DNA of 60,481 bases from Alphaproteobacteria bacterium (GTDB lineage Bacteria > Pseudomonadota > Alphaproteobacteria > Micavibrionales > Micavibrionaceae). How positions within the stretch are numbered: the stretch's first letter is position 1; each line of letters starts with the position of its first letter. The stretch spans positions 66,631 through 127,111 of the forward strand of contig JAJFGR010000011.1 in the NCBI GenBank assembly GCA_021776025.1. Direction: 5' to 3'. Below, piece by piece: positions 52,909-60,481 of this stretch. Under the pieces are notes generated by a model. That model had not been told where the DNA came from and ran no database searches. It saw nothing but the letters and a program-made list of their open reading frames with translations. A program made the translations under genes and the position numbers.

Positions 52909-53406
52909 CTAGGCCTGAAGATCACTGTCACGCCGGAACGGTCCTTTGTGATTATCTGATTTGCGTCGGCGGCGATCTGGTCCAAAATAATCTGCGGTCT
53001 CGATGAAGTCGCGGGGCTTGTTGATGACATAGGCAATGCGCCGTGCCAGATCATTGGCAGAAAATGGTTTGACGAGGAATTCTGTTACGCCCGTGTCGCG
53101 CGCTTGTGACACACGGGGAAGGGCACTAAAGCCTGTCATCATAACGATCGGAACTGTGCGATTGGGTGATTTTTTGTCTGTACGGATTTTCTTTACCAGT
53201 TCAATTCCGTTCATAGGCTGCATATGCCAATCTGTGACAACGATGTCGGGGTTTTGCTTGGAAAACATTGTGTAGCCTTCTTCACCCTCAGAAGATGTGT
53301 ACACGGTGCCTACACCTAATGTATCCAAAACTGAGGATACAAGTTTGAGCATAGGTATTGTATCTTCAACGATCAATACACTGAGTTTTTCAAATTCAAA
53401 GGCCAT
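52909..53406 (-). CDS. CheY-like response regulator
   Basis: 165 residues. A receiver domain with the acidic pair E14-D15 (L-I-V-E-D-T), phospho-acceptor D59 in V-V-T-D-W-H-M, T/S switch in M-M-T-G-F-S and the conserved F-L-V-K-P-F lysine. After the domain comes a conserved-looking tail F-I-E-T-A-D-Y-F-G-P-D-R-R-R-R seen in other alphaproteobacterial single-domain regulators. No output domain, so it acts by protein contact. It lies beside the adhesin locus but on the opposite strand. Confidence 0.88.
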   Translation of the reverse strand: MAFEFEKLSVLIVEDTIPMLKLVSSVLDTLGVGTVYTSSEGEEGYTMFSKQNPDIVVTDWHMQPMNGIELVKKIRTDKKSPNRTVPIVMMTGFSALPRVSQARDTGVTEFLVKPFSANDLARRIAYVINKPRDFIETADYFGPDRRRRKSDNHKGPFRRDSDLQA

Positions 53407-53534
53407 ATAACTTTTAGTTAATCAGTAAAGTTCATGTGGTTTAACGTGCCACAGGGCAACATCTTCCTCAATATGGCCGAATTTGTGCCCAAAAAACAAC
53501 ATTTCTTTTATTTAAGTTGGATTTTGGAGTGTTA

Positions 53535-53598
53535 AAATAAAGAACCCCGGTACCCAACACTCAATGACCGAAGCCGTATGAAGCCAGATACCGGGGTT
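53535..53598 (-). terminator. Terminator-like hairpin on the minus strand
   Basis: AACCCCGGTA (plus strand 53543-53552) pairs with TACCGGGGTT (53589-53598). Read on the minus strand the stem ends in CTTTATTTT (53543-53535 region), a normal terminator tail. No gene on the minus strand between here and the adhesin promoter would need it, so it may end an untranslated RNA. Confidence 0.6.
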
Positions 53599-53719
53599 TG
53601 ATGGGAAGCATAATCCTATCGGAAACTTACAAAGTTACGAGAACGTTTGTAACCTCCGTAGGTGTCGCTCAGATCAGAAACAGCGTGTTAGCAAGAGCTA
53701 CTTACCTTTTCACCTATCC

Positions 53720-53749
53720 GTGGATGAACCCCCATCCACTTTATTTATT
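53720..53749 (+). terminator. Terminator-like hairpin on the plus strand
   Basis: GTGGATG (53720-53726) pairs with CATCCAC (53733-53739) around AACCCC, followed by TTTATTTATT. It could end a short plus-strand RNA starting after 53600; no coding frame precedes it. Confidence 0.45.
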
Positions 53750-53859
53750 GTGGCGATCAACCACTCATCGCTTCGAATTTATCAACGCGTCTTGGCGATG
53801 TTTTAGAGTAAAATACAAACGCTTAAAGCCTCTAAGTTACGATGACTGTCATGCTGACG

Positions 53860-53903
53860 TTTTTATGTGCGCGACCACCAAACATTTTTATGTGTGCGAC
53901 CAC
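53860..53903. repeat. 19-bp direct repeat, two copies
   Basis: TTTTTATGTGCGCGACCAC at 53860-53878 and the same word with one change (C to T) at 53885-53903; period 25 bp. Could bind a regulator in tandem. Confidence 0.6.
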
Positions 53904-53963
53904 AAGTCTGACAATCAAAGTGGGCTTAAACTTTTTTACCCCTTAAGCTTCCGGTACATCCGA

Positions 53964-54038
53964 AACTTCCGAGGAAGTTAAAGAGTATTACTCCGAAAAC
54001 CCGAACCGATGACTAGTTCGGCTCTTGTTCTGAACAAG
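53964..54038. repeat. Run of three short palindromes
   Basis: AACTTCC/GGAAGTT (53964-53979), CCGAAC/GTTCGG (54001-54021) and CTTGTTC/GAACAAG (54024-54038) lie within 75 bp; a fourth, TGGATTC/GAATCCA, is at 54177-54196. Such a run suggests a structured RNA or multiple operator sites. Confidence 0.55.
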
Positions 54039-54063
54039 TGTCTTTCGACCCCGTCCTGAACAT

Positions 54064-54459
54064 GAATCAAACTTTAACCGAGATTTGATCGGTGTCGAGT
54101 CCTTTTTCAAAGTTTTTGTAATTTTTATTCAAGGTGTCCGGGGCTGTTGAAACTTTATTACCTAAAACAAGCATTTTGGATTCGTTAAAGAATCCAGAAA
54201 ATCCACAAAATTATCCACAGCTTCTACACATGCAAAAAAGTTTTGTTTTATTGGAGAAAAATGCGATTTTGGACTCTTATAAGGGCAAATTTCATCGGAT
54301 ATTAACGAATCACAGGTAAAAATTTATATGGTCTATTGTTGTTTTAGACCTGATTCGTCGTCTGCGATTCGTCTGATTCGTTCTTGCAGATGGCAGATAA
54401 TTATAAGGGCACGCATATATAAGAGGGGCGCAGGACCAGTTCAAGTCAAAAATTGATTC
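54064..54459. promoter_or_regulatory. Cluster of ten CcrM methylation sites (GANTC)
   Basis: GANTC occurs at 54064, 54097, 54179, 54190, 54272, 54307, 54352, 54366, 54375 and 54455. About 1.5 would be expected by chance in this length (one per 256 bp). CcrM methylates these sites in a cell-cycle-dependent way in alphaproteobacteria. Confidence 0.55.
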
Positions 54460-54501
54460 ATATAATTAGCCGAGTGGTAGGCAATGTTTTTAACATAACT
54501 G

Positions 54502-54530
54502 TTGACAAAAGCTTAACAATAGGTTAAAAA
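54502..54530 (+). promoter_or_regulatory. Putative adhesin promoter
   Basis: TTGACA (54502-54507), 17-bp spacer, TAAAAA (54525-54530) as a four-of-six -10 match. It is the best promoter match between 54100 and the start codon; the leader would be about 113 bases. Confidence 0.5.
54513..54527. promoter_or_regulatory. CtrA box 1 of the adhesin promoter
   Basis: TTAA-N7-TTAA, perfect, overlapping the -10 element. CtrA binding here would be expected to block RNA polymerase at this promoter or to serve a promoter further downstream. Confidence 0.55.
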
Positions 54531-54543
54531 TTGTTCCATTCTG

Positions 54544-54558
54544 TTAAGAAACTGTTAA
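54544..54558. promoter_or_regulatory. CtrA box 2 of the adhesin promoter
   Basis: A second perfect TTAA-N7-TTAA, exactly 31 bp (about three helical turns) after the first, so both would face the same side of the DNA. Confidence 0.55.
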
Positions 54559-54649
54559 AGATAGGCCGTAGATTTTTATGGCTACTAACAAAACCAAGGC
54601 TTTACGCCTGTTTTTTTAGTTTTAAGTATATATAAGGAGAGAACCGATC

Positions 54650-57600
54650 ATGGCAACCGAGAGCACAAATGCCAATAACGTGTCAGAGACAACAGCGAAT
54701 GCTGAAGGTAATGAGGTTACAGTAACCCTCGTAGATGGTGTGTGTGTAGTCACAACCGATGATGCATCAGCAAGTCTGACAGCCCCCATTATTATAGAAA
54801 AACCTGCCGTTGGTGAGACCGCGCAGATCGATGTGGTTCCGGGTCAGAAATATTTCTTCGACTTTAATGAAAATAATGTGCAGTCCTTTATTCAGGAAGG
54901 CGATGATCTGACAATGAACTTTGCCGATGGCAGCAGCGTTGTTCTTAACGGTTTTGGGACAGCCGCTGATGGCGTGCTTCCTGCTACTCTGGCATTCAGC
55001 GATGCTCTCTCTGCTGATGAGTTAGAAGGTTTGATCCAGGTTGTTGATACGACTCCAACGCAAGAAGATTTAGATGAGCCACAAAGTGAGGTTCGCGCGG
55101 AAGAAACAGCTTCTACGGAAGATGAAAGCGGTGAAGGTGAGCAGGTTGCTGCTATTGAACCTGCTGCTGGTGAACCTACTGCGCAGCAAGTTGCACAGAT
55201 TGAACCTGCTGCCGGTGATGAGGGCGGCGGTGAGAATAGTGGTTACGGTATTCAAAGTAGCTTTGAGGCGCAAGGCGTTATTGGTCTTGAAGATGTTGGT
55301 CCGATTGCACCTACACTTCTGCAATATGGTGTTGAATTTAAAAATGAAGATTTAATTCCAAATGAAGAGGAAGAGCTTTTTGATGCGCGCCCAGAAGTGG
55401 ATGCTGATCGTCAGGCTGTTGATGAGACAAATCTTGGTCCTCTTGCGGTTGGTGGAAACATCTTTGTTGATTACGGCACAGACGGTCCGGGCGCACTTAC
55501 TCCAAACGGCACTTTCACCGAAGGTGGATCGCTGGCTGGCGGCACTCTGACATCCGGTTCAGATCTTATTACAGTTACGCCAACAGTTGATGGCTATGTC
55601 GGTACAATCAATGCTGGTGCGACGATTGTGTTTACGCTGGTTATTGATCCTGTAACAGGGGATTACACATTTACGCAGCTTGAGCCGTTGGATCACGCTG
55701 ATGCGAGCGACCCGAATGATGTTATTGAACTCGTATTCGGTATTGCTGCAACTGATAATGATGGTGATGTTGCGGACACAACAATTACAATTCTGGTTGC
55801 TGATGATGCGCCTTTGATTGCACCGCCAGATTCAAATACATTCCACGAGTCTGCGCTTACTGGCGGACCGGTTGTTATTAATGATGCTTTGTCTATTGAT
55901 TTTGGTAATGATGTTGCCGGAACGGTAACGCCAGAAGGTACGAGCGATGTAACAGGTGTTGCAGCGCTGACCTCTAATGGTGAAGCGATTACAATTACAC
56001 CTACAGCGACTGGTTATATTGGTACGCTGGCAGGCGGCGGAACAGCGTTTGAGCTGGTAATTAACCCTGCGACTGGTGCTTATACGTATACGCAGAATGT
56101 GGCTTTGGATCACAATGCGATTAACGACACAATTACGCTGACATTTGATACAATAGTGACCGACTTTGATGGCGACTCAACTGCGACAGCAATCATTGTG
56201 AATATCAATGATTCTGTGCCTAAATTTGGTGATGAGCCAGAGATTGGTAGCGGCGTTGAAATTGTTGATGAAACAAATCTGCCGGGTGTTTCTGTAAACG
56301 GCGCTTTGGTTGTTGATTTTGGAGCGGATCTGCCGGGCGTTGTCAGCGGCGACGGCACAAGCAGCTCAAGCGTGCCTTTGCTTTCAAACGGCAGCCCTGT
56401 GACAATTAACCAAACAGCGACCGGTTATGTTGGCACAGACGGCGTGAATGATATTTTCACACTGACGATTAATGCTGATGGTACATATACATTTAATCTT
56501 CTCGGTGTTCTTGATCATCCAGATGCGACAGACCCAGATGATGTTATTCAGCTGGTGTTCGGCGTTGAGGTCAAAGACAGTGACGGCGATACAGATTCCG
56601 GTTCAATTACCATTAATGTTAAAGATGACGGCCCAGATATTGTTTCTCCTGCTGTGCAGACAGTTGATGAAGATGCGATTGTTGATACGGTTAATGGCGA
56701 TCTGAGCGCAGATTTTGGCGCTGATGGTCAAGGGGAAGTTACTGGCGATGGCACGAGCAGTTTTGTTGGTGTTGCGGCGTTAACTTCAAATGGTGCGGCT
56801 GTAACAATTAATCAAACAGCAACTGGTTATACCGGTTCAACAGCGAGTGGCGATGTCTTTACGCTGACGATTAATGCTGATGGTACATATAGCTTTCAGC
56901 TGCTTGGTCCTCTTGATCATGGTGTAAATGACTTTATTACACTGACATTTGGTGCAGAAATTGTTGATTTTGATGGTGATACAGACAATGCCAATATTGT
57001 CATCAAAGTTAAAGATGATACACCTGAAATTAACACCAAGCCTAAACTTGGTGATGGTCTTGAAGTTGTCGATGAAACAGATCTACCCGGCGAAATCAGA
57101 AACGGACAGCTTACGGTTGATTTTGGTGCGGATACACCGGGCACAGTGGCTGCGAATGATACATTTAATTCTTCCGGTTCAGAGCTGAATGGCAATCTGA
57201 CTTCAAATGGCGTTGCTGTTGATGTGAATCTGGTTGGCGACACATATGTTGGAACGGCCGGTCCGGATACAATCTTTACATTGCAGGTTAATGCTGATGG
57301 TTCTTATACATTTGAGCTTATCGGTACATTGGACCATGCTGATCCAAATGATCCAAATGACATTATTAATCTTGAATTCGGCGTTACGGCGACTGACTTT
57401 GATGGCGATGAAGCTGACACTACAATCATTGTTAAGGTGCTTGATGATGTTCCTGTGATTGGTGATAACCGCGGCGATATTGATGAGACTAATCTTGATG
57501 GTGGTCCGATTTCAACGTCGAATACACTCTTTACAAATTTCGGTACAGAGCTGAGCTCTATCACACCGGGCGGAAATGTTACCGCTGAAGTTGGTGGAAA

Positions 57601-60481
57601 CCCGATTGCTCTGACATCCGGCGGTGAGGCTGTAATCTTTGCTCAGGTCGGCAATGGCTATGAAGGCACAATCAATGGCGGCGCGGACACAGTGTTCACG
57701 CTTACAATTGATCCAGTAACAGCCAAATATGTTTACACACAGTTTGAGCCGTTTGATCACCCTGATGATACAGATCCAAATGACACAATTGAGCTGATTT
57801 TCGATGTCGACATTGAAAATAATGATGGCGATCAAGATACAGGCACAATCACGGTTTCTATCGCTGATGATGGCCCGATTGCCCATGATGATTTTAATGG
57901 CGCATCAGAAGGCCAGCAAATCACAGGCAGCGTTGTTGCTAATGATGAGCTGAGTGAAGACACACCTAACAGCGTTACGGAAGTTGAGTTTGGTGGAAAC
58001 ACTTTTGTTATTCCTGATGGCGGCTTCCAAGATATTGTGACGCCTTTGGGTGTTCTGACATTGAATAGTGACGGTACATATTCTTTTCAAGCCACCAATG
58101 TTGGTGATCCAGATGGCACTGTTGTTTTCACATACACTTTGACCGGCTTTGACGGTGATGAAGACACAGCTGTGCTTTCAATCCGCGTTACGCCTGATGG
58201 TGAGCCTGTTGCGGTGAATGCTGATCACACTGTTGATGAAACAAACCTCACACCTGGTCCGTTGGTTATTAATGAAACTCTGAATGTTGATTTTGGTATT
58301 GATGGTGCGGGCAGCATTGATCCAAATGGTTCATTTAATGCAAGCGAATCTCTTGATAACGGCGCGCTGACATCAAACGGTACGCCTGTTGATGTTCAGA
58401 CAACGGCGACTGGTTATATCGGCGTGCTTCAAGGTACAAACACACCTGTGTTTGAACTGATTGTTGAGGACAATGGCGATTACTCTTTTGAATTGTTTGA
58501 GCAGCTTGATCATGCTGATGCAACAGATCCAAACGATCTGATCAGACTGGACTTCGGCGTTACCGTTAAAGATTTTGGTGGTGATACAGCTGATGGCACA
58601 ATTACGATCAATGTTCTTGATGATGCACCGGTTGCGCATGCTGATTGTAATGCTTTCGATCTGCAGGCGGTCAATAAAGACTTTAATGTTGTTTTGGTTC
58701 TGGATGTATCTGGTTCTATGGACGGTCAGAAGTTGGCGCTGTTAAAAGCCGCTGTGATTAATCTGCTTGGTGATTTTGCTGCGAGCACTGGTGAAGTTAA
58801 AGTTCACCTTGTACCGTTTTCTTCGGATGCGGGCGCTGGTCAGACATTTACAATTACAGATGCTACTGACTTTGCGAATGCGGTTAACTTTATTAACGGC
58901 CTTACTGCTGGCGGCACTACAAATTACGAAGCGCCTTTGGAATCTGCCATTGACTGGTTGGAAGGTAATAGTAACGACGACCCAATTCCCGGTGCAGACA
59001 CATTCACATACTTCGTGAGTGATGGTGCGCCAAACCGTTACCTGAATCCTGCAGATGTTGTTACAACCGGCTCTGCCGATGTTGTGATGGATGAAATTAC
59101 AGGTTCAGACGGCAGCGATGAAGTTACACAACTGCAAAATCTGAGTACAGAAGTTATCGGTGTTGGTATTGGCGTAAACGGTACAACATTGGCGCGTATC
59201 GGTGTGATTGACTCTGATGGCAATGCGCTGGATGTTCAGGATCCAAGTGATCTGGATGCTGCGCTTGGCGGTACAGTGCCGCTTGCGGGCACCGCGACTG
59301 GTAACGTGATTACCGGTTTGAATGGTGGCCCCGGCGCTGAAGATATTCTCAGTGAAGATGTTGATTCAACTGTAACCAAAGTGTCTTTCAACGGTTTTGA
59401 TGTTGTTGTTGATCCGGTTACAGGCGCAACGATTGATGGTGCTCACGGCACTTTGGAAATCAAAGCGGATGGTTCATACGTTTACACGGTTACCGATGCG
59501 AACATTACGATGGATATCGTTGAGCAGTTTGTTTACACGCTGACAGATTTCGACGGTGATTCAGAAGATGCAACGCTGACACTTAAAGGGAATGCTCCTG
59601 TCGTTCCTACGGCTAATCCTTTGGCTGTTGATGAGACAGACCTTAACCCAACCGATACAGACAATGATGTTGTCGATGGAAACTTTGGTGCGGATGCACC
59701 GGGTAGCTTTAGCGTTACCGGTGTGAATACATTCAGCTTTACCGGTGCGGAGAATAATCAGCTAACATCTGGCGGCGACCCTGTAACGATTTCGATTGTT
59801 AACAACAGCTATGTTGGAACAGCGGGCGGCGATACGATCTTTACTTTGGATCTGAATTCGGTAACAGGTGAATACGAATTCACATTGATCGGTACTTTGG
59901 ATCATGCGGATGAGACAGATCCTGATGATATTATTCAATTGAGCTTTGGCGTTACAGCAACAGACAGTAACGGCGATTCCGGCGCAGTTGATGTTAAGGT
60001 TAATGTCTTTGATGACGGTCCTGTGGCTGTTGATGATAGCAACACGGTTTTGCAGAACACTACAACTGTTAACGGTGATGTTTTGACTAACGATGATGGC
60101 GGTGAAGACGTTGTTGCAACAGTCACAAATGTGAACTTTAACGGCAGCGATTTTGCGGTTGTTCAAGGTGTTCCAACTGTTGTGAATACACCGAACGGTC
60201 AATTGACGATCAACAGCAATGGGACTTATGAGTATGTTTCCAACGGCGGCAATGCCAATGTTGTGACAGACAAATTCACATATACGCTGACAGACTTTGA
60301 TGGCGACACTGACACGGCTGATCTGAGCATTAGAATTCAGGATATTGATAGCAAGCCTGAAGTTGTTGGTTCTGAGGTTACTGTTGATGAAACAGACCTC
60401 AACCCAACTGATACTGATAGCAATAGCGTTACAGCGAACTTTGGTGCTGACGGCCCGGGTACAATTACACCGACGGGAGCA
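54650..60481 (+). CDS. Giant type I-secreted repeat adhesin with VWA domain (partial, 3' end outside)
   Basis: An open frame of 1944 codons that reaches the window edge without a stop, starting at ATG 54650 with AAGGAG ten bases upstream. Residues 1-150 form an N-terminal module (Y-F-F-D-F-N-E-N-N-V-Q-S-F-I-Q; D-D-L-T-M-N-F-A-D-G-S). Next comes a short tandem duplicate holding two P-A-A-G motifs, at residues 171-174 and 186-189, similar to LapG protease sites. From about residue 257 at least eight repeats of about 135 residues begin V-D-E-T-N/D-L, contain G-Y-V-G-T, V-F-T-L, L-D-H-A-D-x-x-D-P-N-D and end D-F-D-G-D ... V-D-D-x-P; they match the T1SS-143/DUF5801 style. A VWA domain with the MIDAS motif D-V-S-G-S-M lies at residues 1352-1357 between repeats. 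Confidence 0.88.
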   Translation, partial: MATESTNANNVSETTANAEGNEVTVTLVDGVCVVTTDDASASLTAPIIIEKPAVGETAQIDVVPGQKYFFDFNENNVQSFIQEGDDLTMNFADGSSVVLNGFGTAADGVLPATLAFSDALSADELEGLIQVVDTTPTQEDLDEPQSEVRAEETASTEDESGEGEQVAAIEPAAGEPTAQQVAQIEPAAGDEGGGENSGYGIQSSFEAQGVIGLEDVGPIAPTLLQYGVEFKNEDLIPNEEEELFDARPEVDADRQAVDETNLGPLAVGGNIFVDYGTDGPGALTPNGTFTEGGSLAGGTLTSGSDLITVTPTVDGYVGTINAGATIVFTLVIDPVTGDYTFTQLEPLDHADASDPNDVIELVFGIAATDNDGDVADTTITILVADDAPLIAPPDSNTFHESALTGGPVVINDALSIDFGNDVAGTVTPEGTSDVTGVAALTSNGEAITITPTATGYIGTLAGGGTAFELVINPATGAYTYTQNVALDHNAINDTITLTFDTIVTDFDGDSTATAIIVNINDSVPKFGDEPEIGSGVEIVDETNLPGVSVNGALVVDFGADLPGVVSGDGTSSSSVPLLSNGSPVTINQTATGYVGTDGVNDIFTLTINADGTYTFNLLGVLDHPDATDPDDVIQLVFGVEVKDSDGDTDSGSITINVKDDGPDIVSPAVQTVDEDAIVDTVNGDLSADFGADGQGEVTGDGTSSFVGVAALTSNGAAVTINQTATGYTGSTASGDVFTLTINADGTYSFQLLGPLDHGVNDFITLTFGAEIVDFDGDTDNANIVIKVKDDTPEINTKPKLGDGLEVVDETDLPGEIRNGQLTVDFGADTPGTVAANDTFNSSGSELNGNLTSNGVAVDVNLVGDTYVGTAGPDTIFTLQVNADGSYTFELIGTLDHADPNDPNDIINLEFGVTATDFDGDEADTTIIVKVLDDVPVIGDNRGDIDETNLDGGPISTSNTLFTNFGTELSSITPGGNVTAEVGGNPIALTSGGEAVIFAQVGNGYEGTINGGADTVFTLTIDPVTAKYVYTQFEPFDHPDDTDPNDTIELIFDVDIENNDGDQDTGTITVSIADDGPIAHDDFNGASEGQQITGSVVANDELSEDTPNSVTEVEFGGNTFVIPDGGFQDIVTPLGVLTLNSDGTYSFQATNVGDPDGTVVFTYTLTGFDGDEDTAVLSIRVTPDGEPVAVNADHTVDETNLTPGPLVINETLNVDFGIDGAGSIDPNGSFNASESLDNGALTSNGTPVDVQTTATGYIGVLQGTNTPVFELIVEDNGDYSFELFEQLDHADATDPNDLIRLDFGVTVKDFGGDTADGTITINVLDDAPVAHADCNAFDLQAVNKDFNVVLVLDVSGSMDGQKLALLKAAVINLLGDFAASTGEVKVHLVPFSSDAGAGQTFTITDATDFANAVNFINGLTAGGTTNYEAPLESAIDWLEGNSNDDPIPGADTFTYFVSDGAPNRYLNPADVVTTGSADVVMDEITGSDGSDEVTQLQNLSTEVIGVGIGVNGTTLARIGVIDSDGNALDVQDPSDLDAALGGTVPLAGTATGNVITGLNGGPGAEDILSEDVDSTVTKVSFNGFDVVVDPVTGATIDGAHGTLEIKADGSYVYTVTDANITMDIVEQFVYTLTDFDGDSEDATLTLKGNAPVVPTANPLAVDETDLNPTDTDNDVVDGNFGADAPGSFSVTGVNTFSFTGAENNQLTSGGDPVTISIVNNSYVGTAGGDTIFTLDLNSVTGEYEFTLIGTLDHADETDPDDIIQLSFGVTATDSNGDSGAVDVKVNVFDDGPVAVDDSNTVLQNTTTVNGDVLTNDDGGEDVVATVTNVNFNGSDFAVVQGVPTVVNTPNGQLTINSNGTYEYVSNGGNANVVTDKFTYTLTDFDGDTDTADLSIRIQDIDSKPEVVGSEVTVDETDLNPTDTDSNSVTANFGADGPGTITPTGA

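Larger units (their letters stand above)
53407..54649. other. Gene-free, palindrome-rich region upstream of the adhesin gene
   Basis: 1,243 bp without a convincing protein gene on either strand; short frames here have no ribosome site or family likeness. It contains a minus-strand terminator hairpin, a plus-strand hairpin with a T-rich tail, a 19-bp tandem repeat, four adjacent palindromes, one perfect DnaA box (54211-54219), ten GANTC sites and a promoter with two CtrA boxes. It is probably regulatory and may encode one or two untranslated RNAs. Confidence 0.6.

Noticed and set aside
53600..54110. Possible tmRNA or RNase P RNA on the minus strand
   Set aside because: Words vaguely like GGACTCGAC occur, but no tag-peptide frame, no paired acceptor ends and no RNase P signature (GAGGAAAGTCCGGG type) are present.
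54211..54219. Perfect DnaA box as sign of a replication origin
   Set aside because: Only a single exact box is present here (another lone one at 19359) with no AT-rich unwinding element, parAB, gidAB, hemE or dnaA near. Isolated boxes are common.
54435..54486. tRNA-like words (AGTTCAAGTC and GCCGAGTGGTAGGC) near the adhesin promoter
   Set aside because: They appear in the wrong order (T-loop-like before D-arm-like) and no acceptor stem or anticodon arm can be formed. Likely chance.
57234..58639. Several open frames on both strands inside the adhesin gene
   Set aside because: They arise from the biased, repetitive composition of the adhesin repeats and start at arbitrary codons without ribosome sites.

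Overview
The window looks like a chromosomal segment of an alphaproteobacterium, probably an uncultured member of the Rhodospirillales/Micavibrio-like side of the class. The evidence is a 16-beta-type porin, an NDUFA9-like protein, a surA-rsmA pair, many short genes on both strands, and regulatory words typical of the class (CtrA boxes TTAA-N7-TTAA, clustered CcrM sites GANTC). The genus is inference. No prophage, insertion sequence or CRISPR array was seen.

1-5.1 kb: start of a lipoprotein gene, a porin with its terminator, yggS, a winged-helix regulator, hypothetical proteins and an Smr-domain protein. 5.1-18.6 kb: histidine genes hisB, hisD, hisH, hisA, hisF and hisE, interrupted by minus-strand genes of unknown role. 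Two of these are DUF1826-like paralogues, one is a 717-residue acidic protein and one a 337-residue hypothetical. These four genes share an extended -35 word, TTGACATAA, with a fifth hypothetical gene at 29.6 kb. A pilin-like gene (9.0-9.7 kb) carries a one-base frameshift. greB, a metallo-hydrolase, hisD and a DUF1826-like gene form one apparent minus-strand operon. panD and a HIT-family gene follow hisE.

18.6-38.5 kb: housekeeping and envelope genes, comprising a decayed comM remnant, a LOG-family hydrolase, a diguanylate cyclase, a UvrD/PcrA helicase, an NDUFA9-like protein, surA, rsmA, gmk, an SDR, an ArsR regulator, two glycosyltransferases, tRNA-Ser(GGA), an ArsC/Spx-like protein, a YhiN-like flavoprotein and a GIY-YIG protein. 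38.5-53.4 kb: a palindromic repeat, slyX, an AsmA-like protein, a MATE transporter, a sulfotransferase-like protein, an RTX/DUF4114 protein predicted to leave by type I secretion, rsmC, a stand-alone ClpB-D1-like ATPase, serB/serC/serA, a DEAD-type RNA helicase with an unusual motif II, and a CheY-like regulator.

53.4-60.5 kb: the most striking part. A gene-free, palindrome-rich 1.2-kb region precedes a giant surface protein gene that runs off the window (at least 1944 residues). That region carries a minus-strand terminator without an obvious gene, ten GANTC sites in about 400 bp, and two perfect CtrA boxes 31 bp apart at a TTGACA promoter. The protein has roughly 135-residue T1SS/DUF5801-like repeats, a von Willebrand A domain and two tandem PAAG motifs resembling LapG cleavage sites. 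The inferred picture is a large type I-secreted adhesin under cell-cycle (CtrA/CcrM) control.
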